DNA of 64,000 nucleotides. Origin: Bacteroides bouchesdurhonensis. Its GTDB lineage: Bacteria; Bacteroidota; Bacteroidia; Bacteroidales; Bacteroidaceae. Under the pieces are notes generated by a model. The model had not been told where the DNA came from, ran no database searches, and saw nothing but the letters and a program-made list of their open reading frames with translations. How positions within the stretch are numbered: position 1 is the stretch's first letter; every line of letters begins with the position of its first letter. A program made the translations under genes and the position numbers. Of this stretch, positions 48,334 through 57,341 are shown in pieces. The stretch is taken from NCBI RefSeq assembly GCF_900155865.1, contig NZ_LT707006.1, forward strand, positions 1,323,626 through 1,387,625, given 5' to 3'.

Positions 48334-48584
48334 TTTTCTATTAGAGAAGAATAAGTTTACTATTAATGGAGAGGAACTTATCTATTAATACTTTAAAAGG
48401 AAAGTAGCTGATAATGTACGTCTACTTGATATATCAGTCAGAAATGGTTGAAAGGTAGATAGACAGAAAAGTAAATATATAACCATATTACGAACATATA
48501 ATCAAGAAGGTTGGTATCGCAAATATCTGTTTATAATATTATTGCTTTTGTATCGATTAACAATGTTTATTGATATATATATCA

Positions 48585-48592
48585 TATATTTG
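48585..48592 (+). promoter_or_regulatory. -7 promoter box for the first propeller lipoprotein
   Basis: TATATTTG, TAnnTTTG match, 33 bases before the ATG at 48625. Confidence 0.5.
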
Positions 48593-48624
48593 TATGCATA
48601 ATTCTTATCTTAAAATTTAATATT

Positions 48625-49620
48625 ATGAAGGTAGCTAATGTGTCGTTATATGTTTGTGCAATTCTGGTTATATTTAATATCATATCCTGTAAAGAAGAAA
48701 AGAAGCTTGCAGAACTTAAATGTTCTCTATTTTCTTCTTTTACGACTTATCCTGATTCAACATTCTTTAAAGGTATATCATGCTTGTTTTTTGAAGAAAA
48801 CAAACTTTATATGTTTGATCCGTCAAGGGCTGATGTTGCTGTTTTAGATATTGATAGAGATACTTTCTATACTATTGGTAAATTCGGAGAAGGTCCTAAA
48901 GAAGTGGTGTCACCAACAGGTTTTTATGTACAGAAAGACACTGTTTATATTTCAGATGCTGGCGCAATGGCTTTGAAACTTTATGATGGGAAAGGATTTA
49001 TAGAATCTGTGTCAGTCCCAACATGTAATGAGTTCCGTTTCTTTATAGATAATGATACTGTTTATGCAACAACGATGACAGATAGTTCATGTTATGTTAA
49101 GACGGCAATAAATTGGGATCGTGTGAATAATAATGATATACAATTTTGTGGGGATGTATTTACTATGACAGAAGATGCAGATATGAATATGTTACGTAAT
49201 CAACGTCATTTAGTAAAAGGTAAAGATTGTTTGTATACTATATGTCCAAGTTATCCTGTAGTAGAAAAATATGATTTGCATAAAAACAAACTACTTGCTT
49301 CTTGTGATCTGTCAGATATTGGTGTTATTAAAGATAATTTATCTTATATAAAACAGAAGAATACATCCCCTAGAAGCTTTTTCACCTATTTATGTGATGC
49401 TTATTGGGATGAAGGTAAATTGTATCTGTTGTGTGCTACTTGGGAAAAAGGATATAGAGTAAATACTATCATAATTTTAAACTCGGATTTAACTCCATTT
49501 TATATTTGTCATTTACCTGGTAAAATATATAATACAATTTGTGCTAATAAAAATTATATTTATGCAATGAATTATGAGCAGTGTGCTATGGAAATATATA
49601 AGATTAATGAGCCTTTTTAG
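48625..49620 (+). CDS. 6-bladed beta-propeller lipoprotein (BF3164-like)
   Basis: 331 residues: lipoprotein signal with Cys22 (IISCKEEKK), then propeller repeats of the Bacteroides BF3164/TolB-like type: ISCLFFEENKLYMFDPSRAD, VAVLDIDRDTFYTIGKFGEG, GFYVQKDTVYISDAGAMALK, PSYPVVEKYDLHKNKLLAS. Unusually AT-rich. The stop TAG (49618-49620) touches the left end of the dead IS element, so the insertion hit exactly the end of the gene and the native C-terminus is probably kept. A second propeller protein follows beyond the IS. Role unknown, likely surface or periplasmic. Confidence 0.8.
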   Translation: MKVANVSLYVCAILVIFNIISCKEEKKLAELKCSLFSSFTTYPDSTFFKGISCLFFEENKLYMFDPSRADVAVLDIDRDTFYTIGKFGEGPKEVVSPTGFYVQKDTVYISDAGAMALKLYDGKGFIESVSVPTCNEFRFFIDNDTVYATTMTDSSCYVKTAINWDRVNNNDIQFCGDVFTMTEDADMNMLRNQRHLVKGKDCLYTICPSYPVVEKYDLHKNKLLASCDLSDIGVIKDNLSYIKQKNTSPRSFFTYLCDAYWDEGKLYLLCATWEKGYRVNTIIILNSDLTPFYICHLPGKIYNTICANKNYIYAMNYEQCAMEIYKINEPF

Positions 49621-50473
49621 AGCCTGTTTAAATTTTATTCAATATCATCCTAATGGCTGCTAGTTTTACCATTTCCTCTGCCGAATGGAATGCCAATTCA
49701 TAGTTTCGGCAGAGCCTTCTATAGTTGTCAAACCATGCAAATGGCCTTTCCACCATCCATCTTTTTCCAATTGGTTTAAAGACATTAACCTTATCTCCGC
49801 TTACCACAACTTCAAGGATATATCCGAAAACTGTTTTTATTTTGTCTGCTATTTCCCCACGATAACCAGCATCAGCTAATATGATTTTGATATTGCAACA
49901 AAGCTCTCTGAGATACCTTGCTAATAAATATGCCGCTTTACTATCATGTACGCGGGCTATTGTGACCATCACAGCTAGTAGGAAACCATTCTTAGAACTA
50001 CTACATGACGTTTAACTCCTTTTATTTTCTTATTCCCATCAATGCCGCTGAGAGAACGATTATTACCCCAACGTACACTTTGACTATCCGTAATACCCAG
50101 GCTAGCTTCTGCTTTTTGTCCCATTTGAACACGCACCTTCTCTCGTAGGTTATTCAATAACAAATCAAATTCACCCAAAGAGCACCATTTGCGATAATAA
50201 TAGTAAACCAACTTCCACGGAGCATAACCAGAAGGAAGCATACGCTATTGGCACTTTGTTTTCACTAGGTAGAAGATTGCATTCCATATCTCACGCAAAT
50301 CATATTTTCGCTCCCTTTCTTGCAAGTTCAAGATTTTCTTGATAACTTGCCACTGTGTTTCTTCTAAATCCGTACAATACATAATTATTTCAAGTGTGGT
50401 AACTAAAAATAATCATTTTGGAGGAAAGAAGAAATACTCTTTTTATTTCAAACTACTAAATTTAAACAGGCTC
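49620..50473 (-). mobile_element. IS5-family insertion sequence, inactive
   Basis: About 854 bases bounded by 16-base perfect inverted repeats, GAGCCTGTTTAAATTT (49620-49635) and its complement (50458-50473). The transposase inside runs on the minus strand and is broken. Possible target duplication TA or TAG (49618-49620 and 50475-50477), but this overlaps the repeat edge so exact ends are uncertain. It sits between two propeller lipoprotein genes. Confidence 0.85.
49628..50382 (-). pseudogene. IS5-family transposase, broken by nonsense and frameshift
   Basis: From ATG 50382 the minus strand reads MYCTDLEETQWQVIKKILNL and later IWNAIFYLVKTKCQ, then TAG at 50247-50245 in place of the Trp of the usual CQWRMLP. 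It goes on as RMLPSGYAPWKLVYYYYRKW to GVKRHVVV, where the frame slips; the next frame gives NGFLLAVMVTIARVHDSKAA. The DDE parts remain: DSQSVRW, LADAGYRGEIADK and GKRWMVERPFAWFDNYRR. Some IS5 elements use a programmed slip, but the nonsense codon shows this copy is dead. Confidence 0.85.
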
Positions 50474-50609
50474 ATAGATTTATATTAATTATATCACATA
50501 GGTGTTTGGTCTTTTAAATAAAACTATGTGTATCTATAGTGCAAAACGAGAGTCTAAACTCCTATGTGTGAATATTAATAATATAATAATGTCTTAACAT
50601 ATATCAATC

Positions 50610-51704
50610 ATGAAACATATAAGTATTATTTTTCTTCTTATTCTACTATTTTCATGTACGTCTCGCGATAAGAGTAATAATGAAGGAATAACATACACTA
50701 TTAAATTAGCTGATAACCAAAAAACAGATTTGAAATACTCTGATATCATTGATGTTCAGAAATGGATTGCACTCGATACTCTCAATGAATGCATTATTGG
50801 AGACGTTGCAAAGATAGAAGATTTTAATAAGGAGTATTACGTTCTTGATAAAACTATTCAGAAATGTGTGCTTGTATTTGATGAGCACGGAAAGTATTTG
50901 CGACGCATAGGGAAGTGTGGCCAGGGACCTGGAGAATATGTACAAATTTACGACTTTACCATAAATAAAAAGACTGGTTGTATAGTTATACTTACTGGAC
51001 TATCAAAGGTCTATTTATACAGTTTAGAAGGAGAATTTAAAATGTCTAAACAAGTGAGTAAATCCTTGTTGTGGAATATTGCAAGTAATGATTGTGGATA
51101 CTTAATGTCATCCAATCATAATACATATACTGAGGGTGAGAATGCCTATCTGTTATATGCTTTTGACAGTGATTTTAACCTCACAGGCAGATGGGTACAT
51201 GTCCTTCCAGAACAGATGCCTACTCTGCCTTTACTATCTTCTACACTGCAAACAGTTGGAAATGAAGTATACTGTTGCGATACTTTTACCAATTCTATTT
51301 ATACCTATAATTGTGATGTTGATAGTGTCATTAAAAAATATAATATACTCTTTTCTGTACCGATGCCCGATCACATTTTTGCTAATGTTATGGATTTCAT
51401 GGAGAAACAGCGTGACTATGACTTTATTAGTGAGGTGGTCATAAATGAAGATAATATGTTGCTTGGCTATATTCATCAAGGACGTTATAATCTTGCGATC
51501 ATTGGTTCTGATGGCTCTATAGTAAGAAATGGTCAATATTCAGGTCATTTCCCTAAAACATTCCATGGTAGTAATAAAGAACTTTTGTCTCCTATTTCAG
51601 CAGACGAATACTTGACATATTGGGAAAAGCTTCCTGTAACTCATTATAATGGTATAATATCTCCTGAAAGCAACTTTATGATACTTAAGTGGACTATGAA
51701 ATAA
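50610..51704 (+). CDS. 6-bladed beta-propeller lipoprotein
   Basis: 364 residues: signal peptide with lipobox LFSC (Cys16) and SRDK after it. Propeller repeats follow: DVQKWIALDTLNECIIGDVAKIEDFNKEYYVLD (in parts: KWIALDTL, AKIEDFNKEYYVLD), FDEHGKYLRRIGKCGQGPGE, FTINKKTGCIVILTGLSKV and SDGSIVRNGQYSGHFPKTF. This is the second propeller protein in the pair split by the IS; they share layout but little exact sequence, so they are paralogous at best. AT-rich, with no sign of an enzyme. Confidence 0.82.
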   Translation: MKHISIIFLLILLFSCTSRDKSNNEGITYTIKLADNQKTDLKYSDIIDVQKWIALDTLNECIIGDVAKIEDFNKEYYVLDKTIQKCVLVFDEHGKYLRRIGKCGQGPGEYVQIYDFTINKKTGCIVILTGLSKVYLYSLEGEFKMSKQVSKSLLWNIASNDCGYLMSSNHNTYTEGENAYLLYAFDSDFNLTGRWVHVLPEQMPTLPLLSSTLQTVGNEVYCCDTFTNSIYTYNCDVDSVIKKYNILFSVPMPDHIFANVMDFMEKQRDYDFISEVVINEDNMLLGYIHQGRYNLAIIGSDGSIVRNGQYSGHFPKTFHGSNKELLSPISADEYLTYWEKLPVTHYNGIISPESNFMILKWTMK

Positions 51705-51852
51705 CTTTTATGTAGTTCGGCTATTAGTCTTCTGGATACTGTCGAGAGAAATATGGCTTTCCAGTAGATTCTATCCTGGCTTTCAGGTCTATGTTATCTA
51801 TTAACGTTGTTTCAAGCTCTAGTTATGTATGTGTTCTCTACATAAATTATGC

Positions 51853-51906
51853 ATATACAGCAAAACCAACTTCGTTTGTAATGAAACGGTCGGTTTCGCT
51901 GTATAT
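51853..51906. terminator. Terminator between convergent genes
   Basis: Stem ATATACAGC / GCTGTATAT continues across single mismatches into AAACC / GGTTT. It lies between the stop at 51704 and the opposite gene's stop at 51956, so it may serve both. Confidence 0.55.
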
Positions 51907-51955
51907 TTGCTGGATGTTTCTAATTGTCGAACGGGGAGTTTTATAGCTAATTTTA

Positions 51956-54934
51956 TTACTTTAAATTGCTAGACTTCTCAAATCTGAACCAATCTAATTT
52001 AAAGAGATTGTCTTCTTGTCCTTTTCCTTTGAATACAAGATAAAGCTTCTTATAAAAACCTTTTGCGTTTTTACTTAATCCGGTGGATTGAATAGTCCAT
52101 TTTTGTTCTCCGCCTGTATTTTTTACTTCTAAAACACCAATGGGCTTGTTAAGCATGGAATCAAGATAAATCTCAAGTTGTCCTCCCTTCGTTTCTGAAG
52201 CTACTTTTGCTGAAAAAATATTAGCTCCATTTCCCAGATTAATGTTTTCGTATAGGAGATAATCGTTGTTTCCGCCTTTACAAATATCCAGTCCGTCGGG
52301 AGTACATTTTTCGAGAGTTAATCCATAGAGATTATGGAAGTTCTCAGCTTCAAAAGTGCGGTTAATATCATCTGCTTTCTCTTCTCCGAAAACTTTTAAT
52401 TCAAAGATACTCAATGCATTCTTTGCATTGATAAGATCGATTCCATCTGCCGTCTCCGGAATATTTATACCATCGAGAATGGTCAGACGAACGAATCGTC
52501 CTTGTACGGAGGACTTATTTGGGAGAGTATCTATGACAGGAGATTGAGGTACTCCGTTCATAGTTCTGTCTACAAAAACTTTCCAAGCTTTACTCTCTGA
52601 TGCAATATCCAGATTACTTGCTTCTTCTTGCTGTAAATATTCGATCTTGTATTTATAAGTACGGCTTGTAAATTCAAAAATAGTTTCTATCTCATCTATC
52701 CGACAGTTACTTCCCAAATCTACGATGATCCATGGATTCTTGACATCGATTCCTGCATCCCAATGTGTACCGTAATTCTCATCAACAGCAAAGTTACCGG
52801 AATAACGGAATGAGATGTCATTGGTACGGTAACGACCGGAAAAAGCTGAGCTGTCATATTTTCTGGCAGATGACACTTTGGTTTGTTTGCCTAATGCTAT
52901 GTTTTTATGAGAATCTTTCTCTGTATTTACTACTGTTACTCCTTTGTGTGTGGGTTTAATCTTTTGTATACTTCCGTCAGCGTTGAAAAATACTTCCTCG
53001 ATACATGTTTGCCGTTTACTATCGACAAAAGGATAGTGTTGTCGGTGGTAAGCAATAAATGTACGTCCGTTATAATCAAACATGGAATGATGTCCCGGTC
53101 CTAAGATTTGATTAGTATCATCACGTTGCAAGATAGGAGTGGTCATTGATTGGTTGATCTCCCGATAGGGACCGGTTATATGTTCTGATACTGCATATCT
53201 AACATTGTAGTTTTCACTTCCATTGAAAGACCACATTAAGTAGTATAAATCATTTTTCTTATAGATGTAGGATGCTTCGAAAGCATTCTTAATTTCATCA
53301 ACTTGATGATATTTGTAGGTTCCGATAAATTTATTAGAGGCTGTTTGCTCATATTTGGGGTCCTCATTGTCGATGTATATTTTCCCTGCTTTATCAAACT
53401 TTAGTTTCATGATCTTAAAATGCCATGAGTCTGTGGTGATATACATCGTATGGTCATCGTCTATAAAAAACTGTCCGTCGTATCCTTGGAAGAGCATTTT
53501 TCCGGGTGCAATGCTATTTGCGTCTTCCCATGGTCCTAACGGATGGTCGGACATGCCAACAAAAGTATGTGACGCAATGCTATACATCAGATAATATTTT
53601 CGCGTATCGGGATTGTATTCAATACTGGGAGCCCATACGGCAGTTGTACCTGCATAATCAGTCCACGATTTAGGAAAAGTTATAGGTTCGTTTTTCCATG
53701 TCTTGCAATCTTTCGAATACCATACTTGTGTCGGGTAAACATTACCTCCTCCGGCCCCATCATTCGTACCATAGGCATAGAATAAATCAGTCTTTGGGTC
53801 GTAATAAAAGGATGCATCTGCCAGATATGCTGGTACGGTAGGATTACCCGTTTGCATAGAGAATACATTTAAGTCTTCGGGTGCTGTGGAGATATCCTTT
53901 ATTGTGGCTGTGAAATTCTTCTTTAACAAAGTTTTTCCTTTTTGTAAAGTTGCTGTAAGAATTATCTTTTTATCACCGCTCCCTGCATCCGGACGGTGAA
54001 CTATTCCTTGGTTGCTTATATATTCAGTCTTATTTGAACTCCATGAGATTTTACTTCCACTTTCTCCTACTACTGGAAGAAGTATATCAGAAGTTACTGC
54101 TGATAAGTCGCTTAATGAAAGCTTGTCTTTATCATCTTGTACTAATAAAGGGTCTGCTGCTGAAGAAAGTTCTAAGATTTGTTTTTCTGTTAAAGCACAG
54201 TCATATATTTTGAAATCATCCATCATTCCGTTGAAGTATGGGTCGGGCCAAGTTGGTTTACCGATATAGTTATCTGTGGTGTGCCCTAATACAGAAGGAT
54301 TAGTAGTAAAATCATTTTTTACTTCCGCTTTAACTCCATCTACATAAAGTATTCCGGTGTTACCTTCCAGAGTAAAAGCCAAATGATGCCATGCGTTTGC
54401 AGATAATTTATCTTTTTGTTTGGTGTATGCGATTCTTTCTTCTTTGTTGGTATGTCCCTCTTGGTCGCTATGTTTCTTGGTCATTACTAACGATACTCCA
54501 TTTTCTTCATTTCCTCTTTGAGTAGTTAAGATGAGGTATTGCTCTGTTCCGTTGGCAAATGTGCATACAGTTTGATTAGAAACCTGATCATTGATATAGA
54601 CCCATACGGATAAAGTGAAGTTTGTGATATTTTCCATTATCCCGTCCGGTAATTTGAAGTACCCGTTATTACTGAATTGGGATGCTCCTTTAAATAATCC
54701 CGGTACCCATGTGATGGTTCCTCCGTTCACCTGAGCATTTAGTCTTTCTCCGGAGCTTCCGCTATTATGTGCTATATTTCCATCTGTTTCATCAAAAGAT
54801 AATTCTAAGAAAGGAGTGGGAGAATTGCCTTTTATATCTTTTGCCGAAACTTGTTCGTTTATTAAAGAGATGCATATCATTAACGTGATAGCCAGTATTC
54901 TTGTTACAAGATCTTTGTTTTTTCTTTTCTTCAT
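51956..54934 (-). CDS. Multidomain GH43 glycoside hydrolase (LamG, Ig, GH43, F5/8C, CBM6-like)
   Basis: 992-residue secreted enzyme acting on arabinose/xylose-type glycans. Signal about 1-31. LamG-like lectin about 40-258 (FTLSVWVYINDQ, YIGKPTWPDPYFNGMMDDFK); atrophied bacterial Ig about 262-350; GH43 five-blade about 360-680 with LADASFYYDP (base Asp), YDGQFFIDDDHT (pKa Asp) and NAFEASYIYKKN (acid Glu); discoidin-like F5/8C about 690-860 (WIIVDLGSNCRIDEIE); CBM6-like C-terminus about 870-985 (FEAENFHNLYG). No SusC/D or regulator is adjacent, so it is an orphan enzyme. Possible specificity: alpha-L-arabinofuranosidase or beta-xylosidase. Confidence 0.88.
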   Translation of the reverse strand: MKKRKNKDLVTRILAITLMICISLINEQVSAKDIKGNSPTPFLELSFDETDGNIAHNSGSSGERLNAQVNGGTITWVPGLFKGASQFSNNGYFKLPDGIMENITNFTLSVWVYINDQVSNQTVCTFANGTEQYLILTTQRGNEENGVSLVMTKKHSDQEGHTNKEERIAYTKQKDKLSANAWHHLAFTLEGNTGILYVDGVKAEVKNDFTTNPSVLGHTTDNYIGKPTWPDPYFNGMMDDFKIYDCALTEKQILELSSAADPLLVQDDKDKLSLSDLSAVTSDILLPVVGESGSKISWSSNKTEYISNQGIVHRPDAGSGDKKIILTATLQKGKTLLKKNFTATIKDISTAPEDLNVFSMQTGNPTVPAYLADASFYYDPKTDLFYAYGTNDGAGGGNVYPTQVWYSKDCKTWKNEPITFPKSWTDYAGTTAVWAPSIEYNPDTRKYYLMYSIASHTFVGMSDHPLGPWEDANSIAPGKMLFQGYDGQFFIDDDHTMYITTDSWHFKIMKLKFDKAGKIYIDNEDPKYEQTASNKFIGTYKYHQVDEIKNAFEASYIYKKNDLYYLMWSFNGSENYNVRYAVSEHITGPYREINQSMTTPILQRDDTNQILGPGHHSMFDYNGRTFIAYHRQHYPFVDSKRQTCIEEVFFNADGSIQKIKPTHKGVTVVNTEKDSHKNIALGKQTKVSSARKYDSSAFSGRYRTNDISFRYSGNFAVDENYGTHWDAGIDVKNPWIIVDLGSNCRIDEIETIFEFTSRTYKYKIEYLQQEEASNLDIASESKAWKVFVDRTMNGVPQSPVIDTLPNKSSVQGRFVRLTILDGINIPETADGIDLINAKNALSIFELKVFGEEKADDINRTFEAENFHNLYGLTLEKCTPDGLDICKGGNNDYLLYENINLGNGANIFSAKVASETKGGQLEIYLDSMLNKPIGVLEVKNTGGEQKWTIQSTGLSKNAKGFYKKLYLVFKGKGQEDNLFKLDWFRFEKSSNLK

Positions 54935-55025
54935 ATTATTAGTACTGTTGTTTTCGAAAATTGTCGAATTTCTTGTCGTGTTGTTCCGTAGTAAGAATTT
55001 AGTATCAAAGAGTTATTTATGACGC

Positions 55026-55033
55026 CAAAATTA
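55026..55033 (-). promoter_or_regulatory. -7 promoter box for the GH43 gene
   Basis: Minus strand TAATTTTG matches TAnnTTTG, about 90 bases before the ATG at 54934. Confidence 0.45.
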
Positions 55034-55137
55034 GTTAATAGTTTTAAGTTTGCCAAAAAAAATGATAGTCTTGATATAAAGAATAATACTCCTGCTCCTT
55101 ATATTATATAAGTTCTAGCATATTGCAGCGATTTTAT

Positions 55138-55145
55138 TATCTTTG
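55138..55145 (+). promoter_or_regulatory. -7 promoter box for the steroid reductase-like gene
   Basis: TATCTTTG, exact TAnnTTTG match. It shows that an in-frame non-ATG start at 55143 cannot be right and supports the ATG at 55167. Confidence 0.6.
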
Positions 55146-55166
55146 CGTGTTGAAAATAAGTTTACT

Positions 55167-55928
55167 ATGACTATAGATTCTTTTTATTGGTTTTTGGGTA
55201 GTATGAGCCTAATTGCTTTGATTGTTTTTATCGCACTTTACTTTGTAAAAGCCGGGTATGGAATGTTCCGTACGAATTCGTGGGGAGTAGCTATTTCCAA
55301 TAAGTTGGCTTGGGTATTTATGGAAGCCCCTGTCTTTTTAGTGATGTGTTGGATGTGGTTACATTCGGAACGTCGTTTTGATCCGGTTGTTCTAACATTT
55401 TTTCTGTTCTTTCAAACTCATTATTTTCAGCGTGCCTTTGTCTTTCCTTTTTTGTTGAGTGGAAAGAGTAAAATGCCATTGGCTATCATGTCAATGGGAA
55501 TACTTTTTAATTTGTTGAATGGCTATATGCAAGGAGAGTGGATCTTTTATCTTGCTCCGGAAGAAATGTATCAATCCGATTGGTTTGCTACCCCTTGGTT
55601 TGTAGTGGGTACGCTTCTTTTCTTTACAGGAATGTTTGTAAACTGGCATGCCGATTATGTGATTCGTCATTTGCGTAAACCCGGAGATACACGTCATTAT
55701 TTACCCCAGAAAGGAATGTATCGTTATGTTACTTCTGCTAATTACTTTGGTGAAATTGTGGAATGGTTGGGTTGGGCCGTATTGACTTGTTCCCTTTCCG
55801 GACTTGTTTTCTTTTGGTGGACAATTGCTAATCTTGTTCCTCGAGCTAATGCTATCTGGCACCGTTATCGGGAAGAATTTGGAGAGAAGGTTGGACGAAG
55901 GAAACGAGTATTCCCGTATCTGTATTAA
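55167..55928 (+). CDS. 3-oxo-5-alpha-steroid 4-dehydrogenase-like membrane reductase
   Basis: 253-residue inner-membrane enzyme with about seven helices, of the steroid 5-alpha-reductase family (DUF1295). The C-terminal family core is clear: KGMYRYVTSANYFGEIVEWLGWA, then NLVPRANAIWHRYREEFGEK with the NADPH/substrate residues, ending RRKRVFPYLY. The family reduces the C4-C5 double bond of 3-oxo-steroids. In Bacteroidales a 5AR of this kind acts on bile acid intermediates together with an old-yellow enzyme and a 3beta-HSDH; both partner types lie at 57342-59446. Start at 55167 set by the promoter box. Confidence 0.85.
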   Translation: MTIDSFYWFLGSMSLIALIVFIALYFVKAGYGMFRTNSWGVAISNKLAWVFMEAPVFLVMCWMWLHSERRFDPVVLTFFLFFQTHYFQRAFVFPFLLSGKSKMPLAIMSMGILFNLLNGYMQGEWIFYLAPEEMYQSDWFATPWFVVGTLLFFTGMFVNWHADYVIRHLRKPGDTRHYLPQKGMYRYVTSANYFGEIVEWLGWAVLTCSLSGLVFFWWTIANLVPRANAIWHRYREEFGEKVGRRKRVFPYLY

Positions 55929-56133
55929 TTTGCTTTTGCCTGTTTAGGAATAAAGGTATTCAGAAATGGTCTTAAAATATTGATTAGTTTATCATTCTGT
56001 TATTTGGAACAGTGTGAAGGGTTTCTTACCGTCCTCGTACAAAAGATAGATTCTTCACTGTGTTCTAAATGGCAGAGCAAAATAATAGTGATTATCAACT
56101 TTGATACAATTCCTAAATGATAAATAGTATTGT

Positions 56134-57087
56134 TTATTCTACAACTTCAAAAACTTCGATTTTTAGTTGTTGAGAAGTTCCATTCTGTACCTTTAGTTGT
56201 TTATAGATATCGGTAACCCAACCAATATTGCATTGGACATACGTTTCGCAATCTTCTTCAATAAACAATACAGGCTGTTCTGGATCATTAGGAATGTTTT
56301 CTTTGAGATTGGCAAAATTCTTAGCGTATTCTTTGATGGCATCTATCACTTGATCACTATTGTAGGTAGTGTGGCTAAGTATTTTGGCATGTGTTTCATC
56401 CATGTCGTCTAAATAGAATTCAGTACGTGTATCAATGGGTTTATTGGAAAAGAGAGTATTTCTTTGTTCGTCAAAAGCTGCTACTTGACCAACTGTCAAT
56501 TTACAACCATGATAGAAGAATAGTGGCAGAATGCTTTTTACGGCAATTTGTAAACTGTTGGTATCCCGTATAGGAGTGATAGCACGCTTACACATCTCTC
56601 TGAGTTGAGGTTTGTCGCTGTCCGGACAATCTTTTAGAAAAAGTTCGTCAATATGTGCCTCTATAGAGTCAGCGACAATTTCGAGTGCACGAATAGATTC
56701 ATCTTGATTAACAATTTCTAGGAAACTTCCCATTTCATCTGTTTTTACATAAAAAGGAATATCATTTGTGACATTTAAGATATTAGTCATCAGCTGGCTT
56801 ATAAGAGAGTCCTCCATATTGATGTCACTTTCCAAGGTTGTAAATTTCAGTATATAGTTATTAGCGGTTGAATCTATAACTTCCACAACGAAACGTTCTG
56901 TAGCAGTTTGAACAATAGTGGTGTCGGTTCCTTCTACTTTTATGTCTTGGTTGATATGGTTGAAGATATGCTTTTCACCTAAGTCCCAGTATGCTACTAT
57001 TTGTGCAGTAGAGTCATTAAGTTGCTGTGCATTAAGCGTTGAGGCAAATAGAAGCAATAGCATTAGTAAGAACTTGATTTGTTTCAT
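56134..57087 (-). CDS. Secreted protein of unknown function
   Basis: 317 residues from ATG 57087, which begins a standard signal peptide (MKQIKFLLMLLLLFASTLNAQQ); an upstream in-frame ATG adds 14 residues and spoils the signal. The mature protein is acidic, alpha/beta mixed, with QIVAYWDLGEKHIFNHINQD and SNKPIDTRTEFYLDDMDETH; no known motif was seen. It interrupts the steroid set on the other strand, so it may not belong to it. Confidence 0.7.
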   Translation of the reverse strand: MKQIKFLLMLLLLFASTLNAQQLNDSTAQIVAYWDLGEKHIFNHINQDIKVEGTDTTIVQTATERFVVEVIDSTANNYILKFTTLESDINMEDSLISQLMTNILNVTNDIPFYVKTDEMGSFLEIVNQDESIRALEIVADSIEAHIDELFLKDCPDSDKPQLREMCKRAITPIRDTNSLQIAVKSILPLFFYHGCKLTVGQVAAFDEQRNTLFSNKPIDTRTEFYLDDMDETHAKILSHTTYNSDQVIDAIKEYAKNFANLKENIPNDPEQPVLFIEEDCETYVQCNIGWVTDIYKQLKVQNGTSQQLKIEVFEVVE

Positions 57088-57341
57088 AATATTAGTTACT
57101 GTCATTAAGTATTTAAAGTCTTTAAACAAATGTAGTTATTAAAACGAAACTATTCTTTTTCTATACAATATTTAACAGTGCTTTGATAGAATAAGTTTTC
57201 GGATATCGTTTTCGGACAACATAAATGCGCTGTTTGTTGCACAACATAACTTTGATTCTATCTGATTTAAACGACGAAAAGCTTGTTCATATAAATAATT
57301 TTAGCGAATATTGCAATCAAATTTTTGTAAATTAAGAATCT

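Noticed and set aside
49628..50382. Intact IS5 transposase with programmed frameshift
   Set aside because: A frameshift alone could be programmed, but the in-frame TAG at 50247-50245 also interrupts the first part.
55143..55166. Earlier non-ATG start for the steroid reductase-like gene
   Set aside because: It lies inside the promoter box TATCTTTG at 55138-55145.
55929..56133. Hairpin GAACAGTGTGAAG / CTTCACTGTGTTC
   Set aside because: The arms do not pair in the middle three positions and there is no U-run.
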